DNA of 64,000 nucleotides, taken from positions 103,107 through 167,106 of the forward strand of contig NZ_PNYA01000015.1 of NCBI RefSeq assembly GCF_002879885.1, in the 5' to 3' direction. Under the pieces are notes generated by a model. The model was not told the DNA's origin, ran no database searches, and saw only the letters and a program-made list of their open reading frames with translations. Below are positions 8,990-17,233 of this stretch, one piece after another. The position numbers were made by a program, and so were the translations under genes. This stretch comes from Trinickia dabaoshanensis. GTDB taxonomy: Bacteria; Pseudomonadota; Gammaproteobacteria; Burkholderiales; Burkholderiaceae. Within the stretch, counting starts at the first letter, position 1; each line of letters begins with the position of its first letter.

Positions 8990-11437
8990 TCAGTGCGCGT
9001 TGATTTGCCACGCAAGCACGGGGTGATTCGCGCCCGCCGGCATCGCCCAGACGCCGTTCGGGCCGAAGTCATAGCCGACGAAGGACGCGGGTGTGCTCAT
9101 CTGGGCTGTCGTGAGCCCGTTCGAGGCCGGAATAGGGGTGCCACCGCCAACGCCCATCGCGGTACCGGTCGTTTCCGTGTTCCAGTACACGTCCTTTGCG
9201 ATCGAGCCGCCGTTGTATTCAGCGATGCCATAGGGTCCGAGGTAGCCTGCGCCCTGCGACGCATTGAACCCCAACACCGCACCGGTTGCGAACGACTGGC
9301 TGATCGTTCCGTTATTCGTGTACACAAGTGCCCCGCCACCCAGGCAGACAAACTCGTTACACCCCGTCATGACCGCACCGGTTGCATAAGATTGGCTGAT
9401 CGTCCCGTTGTTGTTGCCGACGAGACCGCCCGGAGATCCGATGCTGATTCCGCCGAGTACGCCATAGACGCCTCCGTACACCGTCCCCGACGCGTACGAT
9501 TGAGTAACCACGCCGTCATTCTCGCCGACGAGCCCACCCACGTTCGCGCCGGCGATGGTCGCAGCGCTGCTCGACGAGCGCACGATGGTGCCGCGGTTCA
9601 CGCCCACGAGTCCGCCGGCTGTCGTGCTATTTCCGCCCGCCGTTTCGGCGGCGCTGACCGTGCCGGACGTGTTGACGCGCAAGACGGTCCCGTCGTTTTC
9701 GCCGGCCAGGATACCCTCGGTACCGCCCGTTGACGTCAAATCCGGGGCGGCCTGTATCGTTGCACTGCCATTGACGTTCAGGTCACGCACCACGGCACTT
9801 TTACCCAGGGTCGCGAACATACCCACCGCCGGTGCACCGGTCCCACTGCCTTGCATCGTCAGCGAACTGATCGTATGGCCTCTTCCGTCGAATTGCCCGG
9901 CGAACGGCGTATTGCCGCCGCCAAGCGGGACATACGAGCCGTTGCTGGTGGCACTCGCGTCGATGTCCCGGCCCAGCGCATAGTTACCGGCGAGATCGGC
10001 CGCGACGTTCTCTAGATCCGCCAAAGAATCGACGAGCTTATAGCCCGTGATCTGCGTCACGAGACCGCTGTCGGCGGGGGCGGCCCACGACGTATTGGAC
10101 AGCAGCGTGCCGGGACTGTAGCTGCCGTTCATGTCGTAGTAGGCGCTGACGATACCGGCGCTCTTCGACCAATCGACGGTGCCGTCGTTGGCCACGCTGC
10201 CGCCGTTGTCGATCGCCGTCGCATCCGCGCGCAGCGTAAGGTTGCCGCTGCCTTGGTTCTTGAGCGTCACGCCCTTATCGACGTCGATGCCGTGATAGGC
10301 GCCCAAGGTGAGGGAGGCTGCGCCATTCCAGGCCATGCTCGACGCAACGTCGATATTGCCGTTTCCACCCGCGCCTCCCATCGTTTGCAGATAGATGGAG
10401 GTACCGGCGTTCAAGCTACGCGAGAAGGACAATGCAGCGGCGTTGCCGATCGTGAAGCTTGGCGTCGTGATGTTCCAAAGACGGGCCGATACCGTCGGGC
10501 CGCAGCCGCAAAAGAGGAGGTTACCCGCGAGGGTGTCGACCGTGCCGCCGCTACCGTCTGGATTTTTTGCCTCGATTCTGCCAGCGAGTTTCACCGTTCC
10601 GGTATCGGCCACGAGCCAGACGTGACCATCGCGCGTGGCGCTGCCGGTGGCGCGAATCGCCTGATGATTACCCGAGAGCGCATAGACGTTTCCGTCGGCC
10701 CCTTGCAGGCTCACTTGGGCAGCTTGAATGGCACCTTCATTGAATACCGTGCCTTTGCTGCCCATCTGAACGAAGACTTGCCGTCCGCTCGACGAATCCT
10801 GTAGGAGCACCTCGCTGCCTGCTGCCAGCTCTGCGGTGCCGTTCGGCGCACTGATGGTGCCCAAATTGGTCGCGGTTTTGGCCGAGACGAGGAACACGTC
10901 ACCGCCCGTCGAACCGATCTTGCCGAAATTGATGACGCTCTTGTCTGAACTGCCCGGTACCGCCGATAACGTCAGCGGACCGCCGTTCATGAAGGCGGTG
11001 TCGTCGGCATCGAGCGTGGAGGCGACAAACCGTCCCCCTGTCGAGACGATGCCGCTTGGGCCGACGACGATGCCGTGGGGATTGATCACGTAGACGCTGC
11101 CCGTGGCCGAGAGAGAGCCGAGGATCATGGATAGATCGTTCCCGGTGACGCGATTCAACGTGGCGCCGGTGCCGTTATTGAAGTTCACGCGATTGCCGAA
11201 GCCGATCGAAAAGCTATCCCAGTCGATCACGGCGCGCGACGAGTTTTGATTGATCGAGAGCGATGTCCCATTGCCTGCGATCGAGCCGGTGCCGGCGACA
11301 AAATGACCGCCACCAGGCAACGTGCTGCCTGCGTTCGCCGGAGACGGTGCCCCGCACAGCGCTGCAACCGCGCTGAGCACGAACGACAGCATCGGCTTTG
11401 ACTTGACCGGAAACTCGGTACCTCGTACGCGTTTCAT
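8990..11437 (-). CDS. Two-partner secretion exoprotein (TpsA) with filamentous haemagglutinin N-domain and GLUG repeats
   Basis: Secreted beta-helical adhesin or haemagglutinin of 815 residues. The start at 11437 (MKRVRGTEFPVKSKPM) is chosen for the AAGGA box 7 bases upstream and the signal peptide that follows, with cleavage probably after PANA near residue 36. The TPS domain follows directly: LPGGGHFVAGTGSI, then INQNSSRAVIDWDSFSIG, then YVINPHGIVVGPSG. The C-terminal third carries at least four GLUG-type repeats (GGLVGENDGVVTQSYASG and similar). It is short for a TpsA. Its transporter TpsB lies 2.7 kb upstream on the same strand, separated by oppositely oriented genes, so the pair is probably not one transcript. 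Confidence 0.88.
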   Translation of the reverse strand: MKRVRGTEFPVKSKPMLSFVLSAVAALCGAPSPANAGSTLPGGGHFVAGTGSIAGNGTSLSINQNSSRAVIDWDSFSIGFGNRVNFNNGTGATLNRVTGNDLSMILGSLSATGSVYVINPHGIVVGPSGIVSTGGRFVASTLDADDTAFMNGGPLTLSAVPGSSDKSVINFGKIGSTGGDVFLVSAKTATNLGTISAPNGTAELAAGSEVLLQDSSSGRQVFVQMGSKGTVFNEGAIQAAQVSLQGADGNVYALSGNHQAIRATGSATRDGHVWLVADTGTVKLAGRIEAKNPDGSGGTVDTLAGNLLFCGCGPTVSARLWNITTPSFTIGNAAALSFSRSLNAGTSIYLQTMGGAGGNGNIDVASSMAWNGAASLTLGAYHGIDVDKGVTLKNQGSGNLTLRADATAIDNGGSVANDGTVDWSKSAGIVSAYYDMNGSYSPGTLLSNTSWAAPADSGLVTQITGYKLVDSLADLENVAADLAGNYALGRDIDASATSNGSYVPLGGGNTPFAGQFDGRGHTISSLTMQGSGTGAPAVGMFATLGKSAVVRDLNVNGSATIQAAPDLTSTGGTEGILAGENDGTVLRVNTSGTVSAAETAGGNSTTAGGLVGVNRGTIVRSSSSAATIAGANVGGLVGENDGVVTQSYASGTVYGGVYGVLGGISIGSPGGLVGNNNGTISQSYATGAVMTGCNEFVCLGGGALVYTNNGTISQSFATGAVLGFNASQGAGYLGPYGIAEYNGGSIAKDVYWNTETTGTAMGVGGGTPIPASNGLTTAQMSTPASFVGYDFGPNGVWAMPAGANHPVLAWQINAH

Positions 11438-11799
11438 AATAGTCCTTGTCAGTTTCGTCGGCGTTCCCTCACGGAATGCCATGTGGGTGCCCGTGCGCAT
11501 AGAATCGATTTTCGGGCTGAATGACCGTTTGAATGATGAATATGTTTTTATGTTTCGATTGTCAATTTTTATTTAGGGATAGTATTTTTCGGTCGCTAAA
11601 TAGTATTCGTTGGTCAATTGCATCTATATATGCATTTCGAGTTTTGTAATGTTCGAAAACGTATCGAAAGATTTTTGATGGAAGCGGTAGCGCGCTCTCG
11701 CAACATGCGAGACCGGAAGCTGGTGTGGAATGTGCCGTGTCGATGATGTATCGTCGATGATGGTCGGGGTTTTTAGGCGCGTTGCCGGAGGGAAGGGCC
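11438..11799. promoter_or_regulatory. AT-rich divergent intergenic region between tpsA and the DUF6795 gene
   Basis: This stretch holds no credible gene and is clearly more AT-rich than its surroundings (about 11530-11680). It must contain the tpsA promoter (minus strand). A partly repeated motif is visible, AGTATTTTTCGGTC followed by AGTATTCGTTGGTC (11580-11616), and the 13-base string AATGTTCGAAAAC occurs at 11648-11660 and again upstream of the exopolysaccharide genes at 16768-16780. No promoter boxes can be assigned with confidence. Confidence 0.45.
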
Positions 11800-12201
11800 A
11801 TGGGCGTGTTCAGTCGCCTCGTGTTGTTTTCGGAAGTTCGCGGCACCGTGTTGAAGGAAGGCAAATCGGTGGCGGGAGCCGAGCTGGTCCAGAAGGTGGT
11901 GTGGTCGGACGATGAGGATAAAAATCCGACACGGCATACGAAGACCGACGAAAACGGTACTTTCGCGTTCCCGGCCATAGAAAGCAGCGCCGGTCTGCTT
12001 CGCTTGATTCCAGCGCAACCGACGATCCAGCAGACCATCGTGATCCGTTATGAGGGCGTGGAGTACATGGCGTGGATGCACGGCAAGGGCTCGTATGCTG
12101 CGAATACGGAACTCGATGGCCGGCCGATCAAGCTGATCTGCGAGTTGACCCGCCAGCCCGATTACGAGGGTAAGCATTACGGAATCTGCAGAGTGGTCTG
12201 A
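11800..12201 (+). CDS. DUF6795-like protein, associated with type VI/polymorphic toxin loci
   Basis: A 133-residue protein starting MGVFSRLVLFSEVRGTVLKE; the ATG at 11800 is preceded by GGAGGG at good spacing. The pattern GKSVAGAELVQ, then TDENGTFAFPAIE, resembles a carboxypeptidase-regulatory or transthyretin-like beta-sandwich, and the whole protein resembles DUF6795, which in Burkholderiaceae often sits beside type VI effectors. There is no signal peptide. Just downstream are remnants of other genes, so its former partner may have been lost. Molecular function unknown; the family name is recalled, not searched. Confidence 0.65.
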   Translation: MGVFSRLVLFSEVRGTVLKEGKSVAGAELVQKVVWSDDEDKNPTRHTKTDENGTFAFPAIESSAGLLRLIPAQPTIQQTIVIRYEGVEYMAWMHGKGSYAANTELDGRPIKLICELTRQPDYEGKHYGICRVV

Positions 12202-12608
12202 CCACTGCGGCGGCGCCTCCCTGATCACCACCGAGGCAAGCCACTCAATTCAGGTTTTCCACATGACGGCCCGCTTACGCCGGCGTTGATGAAGAAGCTT
12301 GGTCTCGGGCGTTACGTGAATGGCGTGCAATTGGAAGACATCGATAACTAAAGAGGGAAACACAATGCGCGAATGCTTGCCGCGCTCGCGGCAGGGCTGG
12401 TCGAGGTGACGAGTGTGTTCATTGCTTCATACCACTCCGCTTTCGCAATGCGCATGGAGGCGCCGCTCGACGCCGGCGTTTTTAACGCTCGGAATGGGAG
12501 CGGCCGAGACCTGGTAGAGTCTACGCTCGGAGAATGTCATGAAAGCAGCGTGAGACATGTCGCTTCGCGTCAATCCCGGCACTCCGGGCGCCCATTCGAA
12601 AGGGAAAG
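12202..12608 (+). pseudogene. Region of gene remnants (two decayed coding fragments)
   Basis: Immediately after the DUF6795 stop, the same frame runs without a start codon to 12351 and reads HHRGKPLNSGFPHDG then LTPALMKKLGLGRYVNGVQL, which looks like the C-terminus of a real protein whose body is missing. AGAGGG and an ATG at 12365 then begin a frame that stops after 14 codons, while the adjacent frame reads MLAALAAGLVEVTSVFIASY, like a broken signal peptide. Neither piece can be assigned to a family. The stretch is best read as decay or deletion beside a toxin-associated gene. Confidence 0.35.
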
Positions 12609-12644
12609 ATGCCGACGGATATCCGGAGAACGGGGAGGGCTAAC

Positions 12645-13793
12645 GTGACAGGACACGAAACACATAAGTCACATGCGCAGGCAGTGCGGTCCCGCGTGTT
12701 CGACATACCGGCAGGTGAGCGTTTCGAAGGTTGCCTTCTTGGTGGTGCGGTAGGCGATGCACTCGGTGCGCCAGTGGAGTTCATGCCGAGAGATGAGATC
12801 GTGCGCCGCTTCGGTCCCGGCGGGATTACAGAATACGCCTCGGCGTACGGTCGCATCGGCGCTATCACGGACGACACTCAGATGACGCTTTTCACGGCCG
12901 AAGGTCTGTTGCGGGCATGGGTCCGCGGCTGCCTGAAAGGCGTTTCGACATATTCCGGCGTCACGTCACATGCCTATCTTCGCTGGTTGCTCACACAGGG
13001 ACTCAAGCCCACCAATAGAGTAATGATCGAAACCGATGAGATGGGTTGGCTCTTCCGGCAGCCTGAACTTCATCATCGGCGTGCACCGGGAAACACATGT
13101 CTTTCCGCGTTGCAGGAAACTCAATCACTGGGCAAGCCTGCGACAAACAGCAGTAAGGGATGCGGCGGCGTAATGAGGGTGGCGCCCGTAGGACTGTTTG
13201 GCGCTCAGAACATGTCGGAGATGGAGGTTTTCGATCTCGGCGTTGAGCTTGCAGCGCTAACGCATGGTCATCCCACAGGCTCGCTCACGGGGGGATGTCT
13301 GGCAGCTATGGTTCACGCACTCGTTCAAGGCCGGAATCTGCAAGTGGCATTGGATATCGCGAAGCGGATTCTGGTCGGGAAGGCTCAGCATGAAGAAACA
13401 CTCCACGCGATAGAAGCAGCCGAGCGCCTCGCGACGTCAGCGTTGCCACGGGAGGTTGCCATTGCCGAACTCGGTCAGGGCTGGGTCGCAGAGGAAGCGC
13501 TCGCTATTTCGGTCTATTGCGCGTTGGTAGCAAAAGATTTCCGCGATGGCATCATCCTGGCTGTGAATCACGATGGTGACAGCGATTCGACCGGTTCGAT
13601 TACCGGTAACCTGCTCGGAACGATGCTTGGTGTGACCGCGATTCCGTCACATTGGCTTGACGCTCTGGAGCTTCGCTCCGTTATTGCCGAGCTTGCGGGG
13701 GATCTGTGTCGATATCGCGAATGGGACATGAGCGACAATTCGCCCAATCATCATTTAGTGCGACAGGTCTGGGAGAAATATCCGGGATTCTAA
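12645..13793 (+). CDS. ADP-ribosylglycohydrolase family protein (DraG/ARH fold)
   Basis: Predicted Mg-dependent hydrolase removing ADP-ribose from proteins or small molecules, 382 residues. Family motifs are all present: GGAVGDALGAPVEF near the N-terminus, ITDDTQMTLFTAEGLL (metal-binding Asp pair), GCGGVMRVAPVGLF and the C-terminal DGDSDSTGSITGNLLG with its metal-binding Asp residues. GTG at 12645 has GGGGAGGG five bases upstream and is preferred; an in-frame ATG at 12609 with AGGG is an alternative adding 12 residues. Such enzymes can serve as immunity to ADP-ribosyltransferase toxins, which fits the neighbouring toxin-linked remnants, but that role is inference. Confidence 0.85.
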   Translation: MTGHETHKSHAQAVRSRVFDIPAGERFEGCLLGGAVGDALGAPVEFMPRDEIVRRFGPGGITEYASAYGRIGAITDDTQMTLFTAEGLLRAWVRGCLKGVSTYSGVTSHAYLRWLLTQGLKPTNRVMIETDEMGWLFRQPELHHRRAPGNTCLSALQETQSLGKPATNSSKGCGGVMRVAPVGLFGAQNMSEMEVFDLGVELAALTHGHPTGSLTGGCLAAMVHALVQGRNLQVALDIAKRILVGKAQHEETLHAIEAAERLATSALPREVAIAELGQGWVAEEALAISVYCALVAKDFRDGIILAVNHDGDSDSTGSITGNLLGTMLGVTAIPSHWLDALELRSVIAELAGDLCRYREWDMSDNSPNHHLVRQVWEKYPGF

Positions 13794-13833
13794 CTGAGGT
13801 GGATTGCCTCTGAAGGGCCTGGGCGCAATGATG

Positions 13834-13861
13834 AAAAAAGGCCGGCTAAAGCCGACCTTTT
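13834..13861. terminator. Bidirectional intrinsic terminator, copy 1
   Basis: AAAAGGcCGGCT-aa-AGCCGaCCTTTT forms a stem with A and T tracts on both sides, so it can work on either strand. It lies 41 bases after the ADP-ribosylglycohydrolase stop and, on the minus strand, just beyond the tRNA-like element. A close copy is at 13983-14011. Confidence 0.7.
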
Positions 13862-13866
13862 AAATA

Positions 13867-13973
13867 TGGTGCCCAGGAGAGGACTCGGTCACGCGAGCGC
13901 GACCCCGGCTGCGCTTGCAAGCGCAGCCTTTCGAGTCCCCACGTAAGGTGCGCAGGCACCTTACTTCCTGGGC
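13867..13973 (-). pseudogene. tRNA-Leu-derived pseudo-tRNA / tRNA-like structured element
   Basis: On the minus strand this 107-base element opens with GCCCAGG and closes with CCTGGGC-ACCA, the same acceptor stem and CCA end as the genuine tRNA-Leu next to it; its last 21 bases are identical to that tRNA. The D and anticodon regions are replaced. Inside are a 9-bp hairpin (GTAAGGTGC/GCACCTTAC), a 10-bp inverted repeat (GGCTGCGCTT/AAGCGCAGCC) and a GGACTC/GAGTCC pairing enclosing the inner arms. It has no recognisable anticodon loop. It is either a decayed tandem tRNA copy or an inserted structured sequence within one. Confidence 0.55.
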
Positions 13974-13982
13974 GTAATAATG

Positions 13983-14011
13983 AAAAAAGGCCAGCTAAAG
14001 CTGACCTTTTT
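13983..14011. terminator. Intrinsic terminator of tRNA-Leu, copy 2
   Basis: AAAAAAGGcCAGCT-aa-AGCTGaCCTTTTT forms a stem flanked by A and T tracts. It sits 9 bases beyond the 3' end of the minus-strand tRNA-Leu, where its terminator is expected, and is nearly identical to the copy at 13834-13861. Confidence 0.75.
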
Positions 14012-14019
14012 AAAATACT

Positions 14020-14106
14020 TGGTGCCCAGGAGAGGACTCGAACCTCCACGATGTTGCCACCGCTAGGACCTGAACCTAGTGCGTCTACCAATTCCGCCAC
14101 CTGGGC
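14020..14106 (-). tRNA. tRNA-Leu, anticodon CAG
   Basis: The minus strand begins GCCCAGGTGGCGGAATTGG and ends in the matching acceptor strand CCTGGGC followed by ACCA, so CCA is encoded. The anticodon stem CTAGG/CCTAG encloses the loop TTCAGGT, giving anticodon CAG. A long variable arm and the GGTTCGAGTCC T-arm identify a class II leucine tRNA of 87 bases including CCA. It lies 46 bases downstream of the tpsB stop on the same strand and is followed by its own terminator. Confidence 0.96.
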
Positions 14107-14152
14107 TCGCTGCGAAAGCGAAGGCGCTATTGTAGCCAGTTCGGCGCGGCTG

Positions 14153-15910
14153 TCAACTACCGATGACCACGAATACCTGCGCGATCGGCGCTTTCGACGC
14201 GCCAGGCACCACGGCGCGCAGCGGTTGCCCATACGTCACCCGTGCATTGACGAAGCGCGACCACTGAAAACGCACCCCAAGCCCCACACTCGACAACATG
14301 CCCGCCCGCACCTCGCTCGGCTGATCGGCCTTGTTCCATACATGCCCCGCATCGACGAACGCGAACGGTTGAAAAGCCGGGCCGTCGTCGCCGAAAAACG
14401 CAAACGCGGGCGCACGCAACTCCGTCTGCAGGTTCCATCCACGATCGCCCTGGACGCTGTAAGGCTCATACCCGCGCACGGTGTCGTCACCGCCCAAGCC
14501 CATCTCCTCGCTCGGCAGCAGGGTATTGGGCGTCCACTGGAAGCGCCCGCGAGCCGAAACCGTGAAGCCGGCCCCGACCGTCAGGCTGCGCTCGGCCAAT
14601 AGCTGTAAATAGGTATAACGCGCGGTCGCACCATGGCGAGAGATTTCGAATTCGCTGTCGGCGTTGCTGCCGTCGAGATGCCCAGGGCTCGAGACGAGCG
14701 CCAGGTTCGCGTGCGTCTGGCCGAGCGCATCGCTTTTATTGGCGTCGTAGGTCACGAGAAACTGATGGACGTGCGTGTTCGCATCGAAGATCTGCGCGCC
14801 GCCGAACTCCAAGTCGTTGTTGGACCGCTTGAAGTCATAGCCGAACTGCACCTGTTGTTGCCACCCGTCGACGAACGGCAAGTGCCGGTCATAACGGAAG
14901 CTGAACTGCGCCGAAATCCCCGCTTGATTGAAGCTGTCCGGCAAACGCGGCGTGCTGCGCGCATAGACGCCGAACAGCTCGACACGATCGAGCCACGGCA
15001 GCGGCGCGGAGTAGTTGAACGAATGCGCTTCCATGCGGGGACGATTGGGCCGCCCCTCGATCGGCGGATTGCCGCCGAATAAATCGTTGCTGGCCGTGTA
15101 TTGGTACGAGATCTCTTGGTCGAGACCGAACAGGTTGCCGTAGTCGATCCCGGCGAAAAAGCGATCGCGTCCCAACTGAGCCACGCCGGCGTCGTCGTAC
15201 CCCGCCGTGACGCGCAGCGGAAAGCGATCCTGCGTCTGCAAGATCACATCGGTCGAATTCGGCGCCTGCCCGGGCGCATACACGACATCCACCCGCCGAT
15301 ACGGGTTCGCATTCAACAGCGCGAGCCCGGCCTCGATATCCGACTCGTGGACCGGCGCGCCGGTGCGCAAGGGCATCTCGCGGATGAGTTGCGCCTGCGA
15401 GAACCAGCGATTGCCGCGTGCGCTGACCTCGCCGAGATGAAATTCGGTCACCGCGATGCGCACGACCCCGTCGCTGATATCCTGCTCGGGAACATAAACA
15501 TCCACGAGCGGCAAGCCTGCGCTTCGAAACCGTTCGATGACGGCGCGGCGTATTTCGGCCAGGCCCGCGAAAGTCAAAGGACGACCGATGTCGTCGGCAA
15601 AGCCGGCGAGAAACGCGTCGTCGAGTTCGGGCAGATTGACCTCGGCGACTTGCTGTCCCTCCGGCAAGCTCTGCGACCGCACGGCGGCGCGGCCGTCGTC
15701 CTTGACGAAGACGAGCCCGCGCAATAGTGCGACGGCGACTTGTTGCGAGCCGCTTTCCGGCGAGGGGGGGCGAGGCGGGCCGCTCGGCCGGCTCGGCGCC
15801 GGCGGCGGGGTAGGTGCGACATCCCGATAGGCTTGCGCCGCGGCCGTGGCGCTCACCACGGCCAGCGCTGCCGCGGTCCATTTGAGTCTGCCGCCGAATA
15901 TGCGCTTCAT
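14153..15910 (-). CDS. TpsB outer-membrane transporter (ShlB/FhaC/HecB family)
   Basis: Beta-barrel pore that exports and activates the partner exoprotein across the outer membrane; 585 residues. A signal peptide ends near AAAQA (residue 26), followed by a proline-rich linker (PTPPPAPSRPSGPPRPPSP). A POTRA_2 domain spans about residues 75-155, with a second POTRA region to about 215 (LGEVSARGNRWFSQAQL), and the ShlB-type barrel fills the rest. The lid-loop motif VRGY is at residues 478-481. The only likely client in the window is the TpsA gene 2.7 kb further along the same strand. Immediately downstream is tRNA-Leu. Confidence 0.9.
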   Translation of the reverse strand: MKRIFGGRLKWTAAALAVVSATAAAQAYRDVAPTPPPAPSRPSGPPRPPSPESGSQQVAVALLRGLVFVKDDGRAAVRSQSLPEGQQVAEVNLPELDDAFLAGFADDIGRPLTFAGLAEIRRAVIERFRSAGLPLVDVYVPEQDISDGVVRIAVTEFHLGEVSARGNRWFSQAQLIREMPLRTGAPVHESDIEAGLALLNANPYRRVDVVYAPGQAPNSTDVILQTQDRFPLRVTAGYDDAGVAQLGRDRFFAGIDYGNLFGLDQEISYQYTASNDLFGGNPPIEGRPNRPRMEAHSFNYSAPLPWLDRVELFGVYARSTPRLPDSFNQAGISAQFSFRYDRHLPFVDGWQQQVQFGYDFKRSNNDLEFGGAQIFDANTHVHQFLVTYDANKSDALGQTHANLALVSSPGHLDGSNADSEFEISRHGATARYTYLQLLAERSLTVGAGFTVSARGRFQWTPNTLLPSEEMGLGGDDTVRGYEPYSVQGDRGWNLQTELRAPAFAFFGDDGPAFQPFAFVDAGHVWNKADQPSEVRAGMLSSVGLGVRFQWSRFVNARVTYGQPLRAVVPGASKAPIAQVFVVIGS

Positions 15911-15963
15911 GCGTGCGTGAGCTGCATCGATTTATCGAGTCCCCGTCCCGCGCATGACGATCG

Positions 15964-16521
15964 TTACGCGCGCACTATGTCTTTGATCTTACGTGCGGGC
16001 ACGCCGCCCACTAACGTGTAAGCCGGTACGTTTTTCGTCACCACGGCGCCCGCGGCTACCACGGCTGCTTCGTGTATCGTCACACCCGGCAAAATGGTGG
16101 CGCCCGCACCTATCCAGACCTTGTCTTCCACGCGGATCTCATGGTGGTCGAGTCCGCGGCCGACGTTCGGCGCGAACACGACGTCGTGCGTCGCCGTTTC
16201 GAACGATACGCGCGGCCCGATTTGCACGTCCGCGCCGATCGAGATCTTGCTATTGCGGCAAGCAAGGCGAGTGTCGGCGTTCAAATAAGCACGGTCTCCG
16301 ATCGAAATACCGCGCAGCGTCTCTTCGTTCAGACTGAGTTCGACGCTCAACGGCCCGATGATCGTCACGTTCTCGCCGATCGTAATCCCCGCCCTGCGAT
16401 AGAGAGCGGGGCGCATCCGGTTGAACGGGCCGTACGTCGGCATCGCATTGCCGAGGCTCATGAACAAGTGTCGTTTGAATGCCGTGAGTAGCTTCATCGT
16501 CCTGCTTGCATGCCAGCGCAT
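15964..16521 (-). CDS. Left-handed beta-helix acyltransferase (serine acetyltransferase/WcaF-like)
   Basis: Probable sugar O-acetyltransferase of 185 residues using acetyl-CoA. Hexapeptide repeats run from about residue 45 to 175 (ITIGENVTIIGP, ISIGDRAYLNAD, ISIGADVQIGPR), then VWIGAGATILPGVTIHEAAV and the closing VVTKNVPAYTLVGGVPARKI typical of WcaF/maltose O-acetyltransferase-like enzymes. The catalytic His is probably in ETATHDV. The ATG at 16521 has GGAG four bases upstream; MKLLTAF at 16497 is an alternative. Its place just left of the exopolysaccharide genes suggests a role in decorating that polymer, which is inference. Confidence 0.82.
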   Translation of the reverse strand: MRWHASRTMKLLTAFKRHLFMSLGNAMPTYGPFNRMRPALYRRAGITIGENVTIIGPLSVELSLNEETLRGISIGDRAYLNADTRLACRNSKISIGADVQIGPRVSFETATHDVVFAPNVGRGLDHHEIRVEDKVWIGAGATILPGVTIHEAAVVAAGAVVTKNVPAYTLVGGVPARKIKDIVRA

Positions 16522-17233
16522 CGCGCTCCAATGCGCAAGCCTAACGCAGCCCGGCGGTTCAGTCCCTTACGTGGCGTATTGAGCGGGTTTTTTGTCGCAA
16601 ATCCGGGCTTCGGGCGCAACCGGTACGTTCGGCCACGCCTTTGCCTACGCGGGTGGCGTCCTCTGCGGCGGGTTTATTTCCTACATTTAAAGGGTCGAAT
16701 TAAAATTTAAAAATAGGGTGTTTAAAAATTTCCGCGGGCGGCATTTATTTCCGAAAATCCTACAAACAATGTTCGAAAACTAGGGCATTCCCCTATGTGG
16801 TATCGGTAATAACGTGTCGCCAAGTGGTAACAAAATGATACGAAAATACACACTTCGGCAAGATTGACAGCGCGGACGTTTTTACGGCCCATCTGTCGGA
16901 AGAATCCTACATATTTCGCGCACGACCTACGCAATGTTCCGACTGCGCTGATTTCGCCGGTATGCGCATTCGCCGATACTGCGTGTCAACAAGTTGCCGC
17001 CGACATCGCCCGCCGCCGCACGGGGCATCGAGACGGGGCAAACGTAGCGGGTCTTGCGAGAAGTGATGCGCCGGTTGCGGCTTGAAGGTTTCGAATTTAG
17101 TTAGGAATCCTAACTGTTTGTCAGTTGTTCGCGGGTCGGTCCGGCGTACCGGATTCGGGTTCGCAAAGCCGCTGGCCCATTACCACCCGTTCGGCTCGAG
17201 TCCGAACTCGACGCTGTAGAGAGACCCAGTAAG
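16522..17233. promoter_or_regulatory. 712-base intergenic region left of the exopolysaccharide locus
   Basis: No credible gene is seen. Bases 16680-16860 are strikingly AT-rich for this genome. A motif of the form CCTACnnnCAATGTTC appears twice (16760-16775 and about 16926-16939), and the perfect inverted repeat at 17100-17114 lies near the start of the following hydrolase gene. The 13-mer AATGTTCGAAAAC at 16768 is shared with the tpsA upstream region. This looks like a control region for one or both flanking genes. Confidence 0.45.
17100..17114. promoter_or_regulatory. 15-base inverted repeat GTTAGGA-A-TCCTAAC, candidate operator
   Basis: Two perfect 7-base half-sites around one central base, 119 bases before the start of the glycoside hydrolase gene. 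No T-tract follows, so a terminator is unlikely; a dimeric repressor or activator site is more plausible. The cognate protein is unknown. Confidence 0.4.

Larger units (their letters stand above)
13818..14040. repeat. Tandem direct repeat: acceptor 5' stub + terminator + tRNA 3' end
   Basis: Bases 13818-13887 and 13967-14040 are imperfect direct repeats. Each has, in plus-strand order, CCTGGGCG, a short spacer, the AAAAAAGGCC terminator hairpin and TGGTGCCCAGGAGAGGACTC. On the minus strand this is a tRNA 3' end, its terminator and the first bases of a further tRNA copy, implying past tandem duplication of a tRNA-Leu/terminator unit. Confidence 0.65.

Noticed and set aside
13846..14232. 128-codon minus-strand frame across the tRNA-Leu region
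   Set aside because: It runs through the tRNA, terminators and the tRNA-like element; no protein features.
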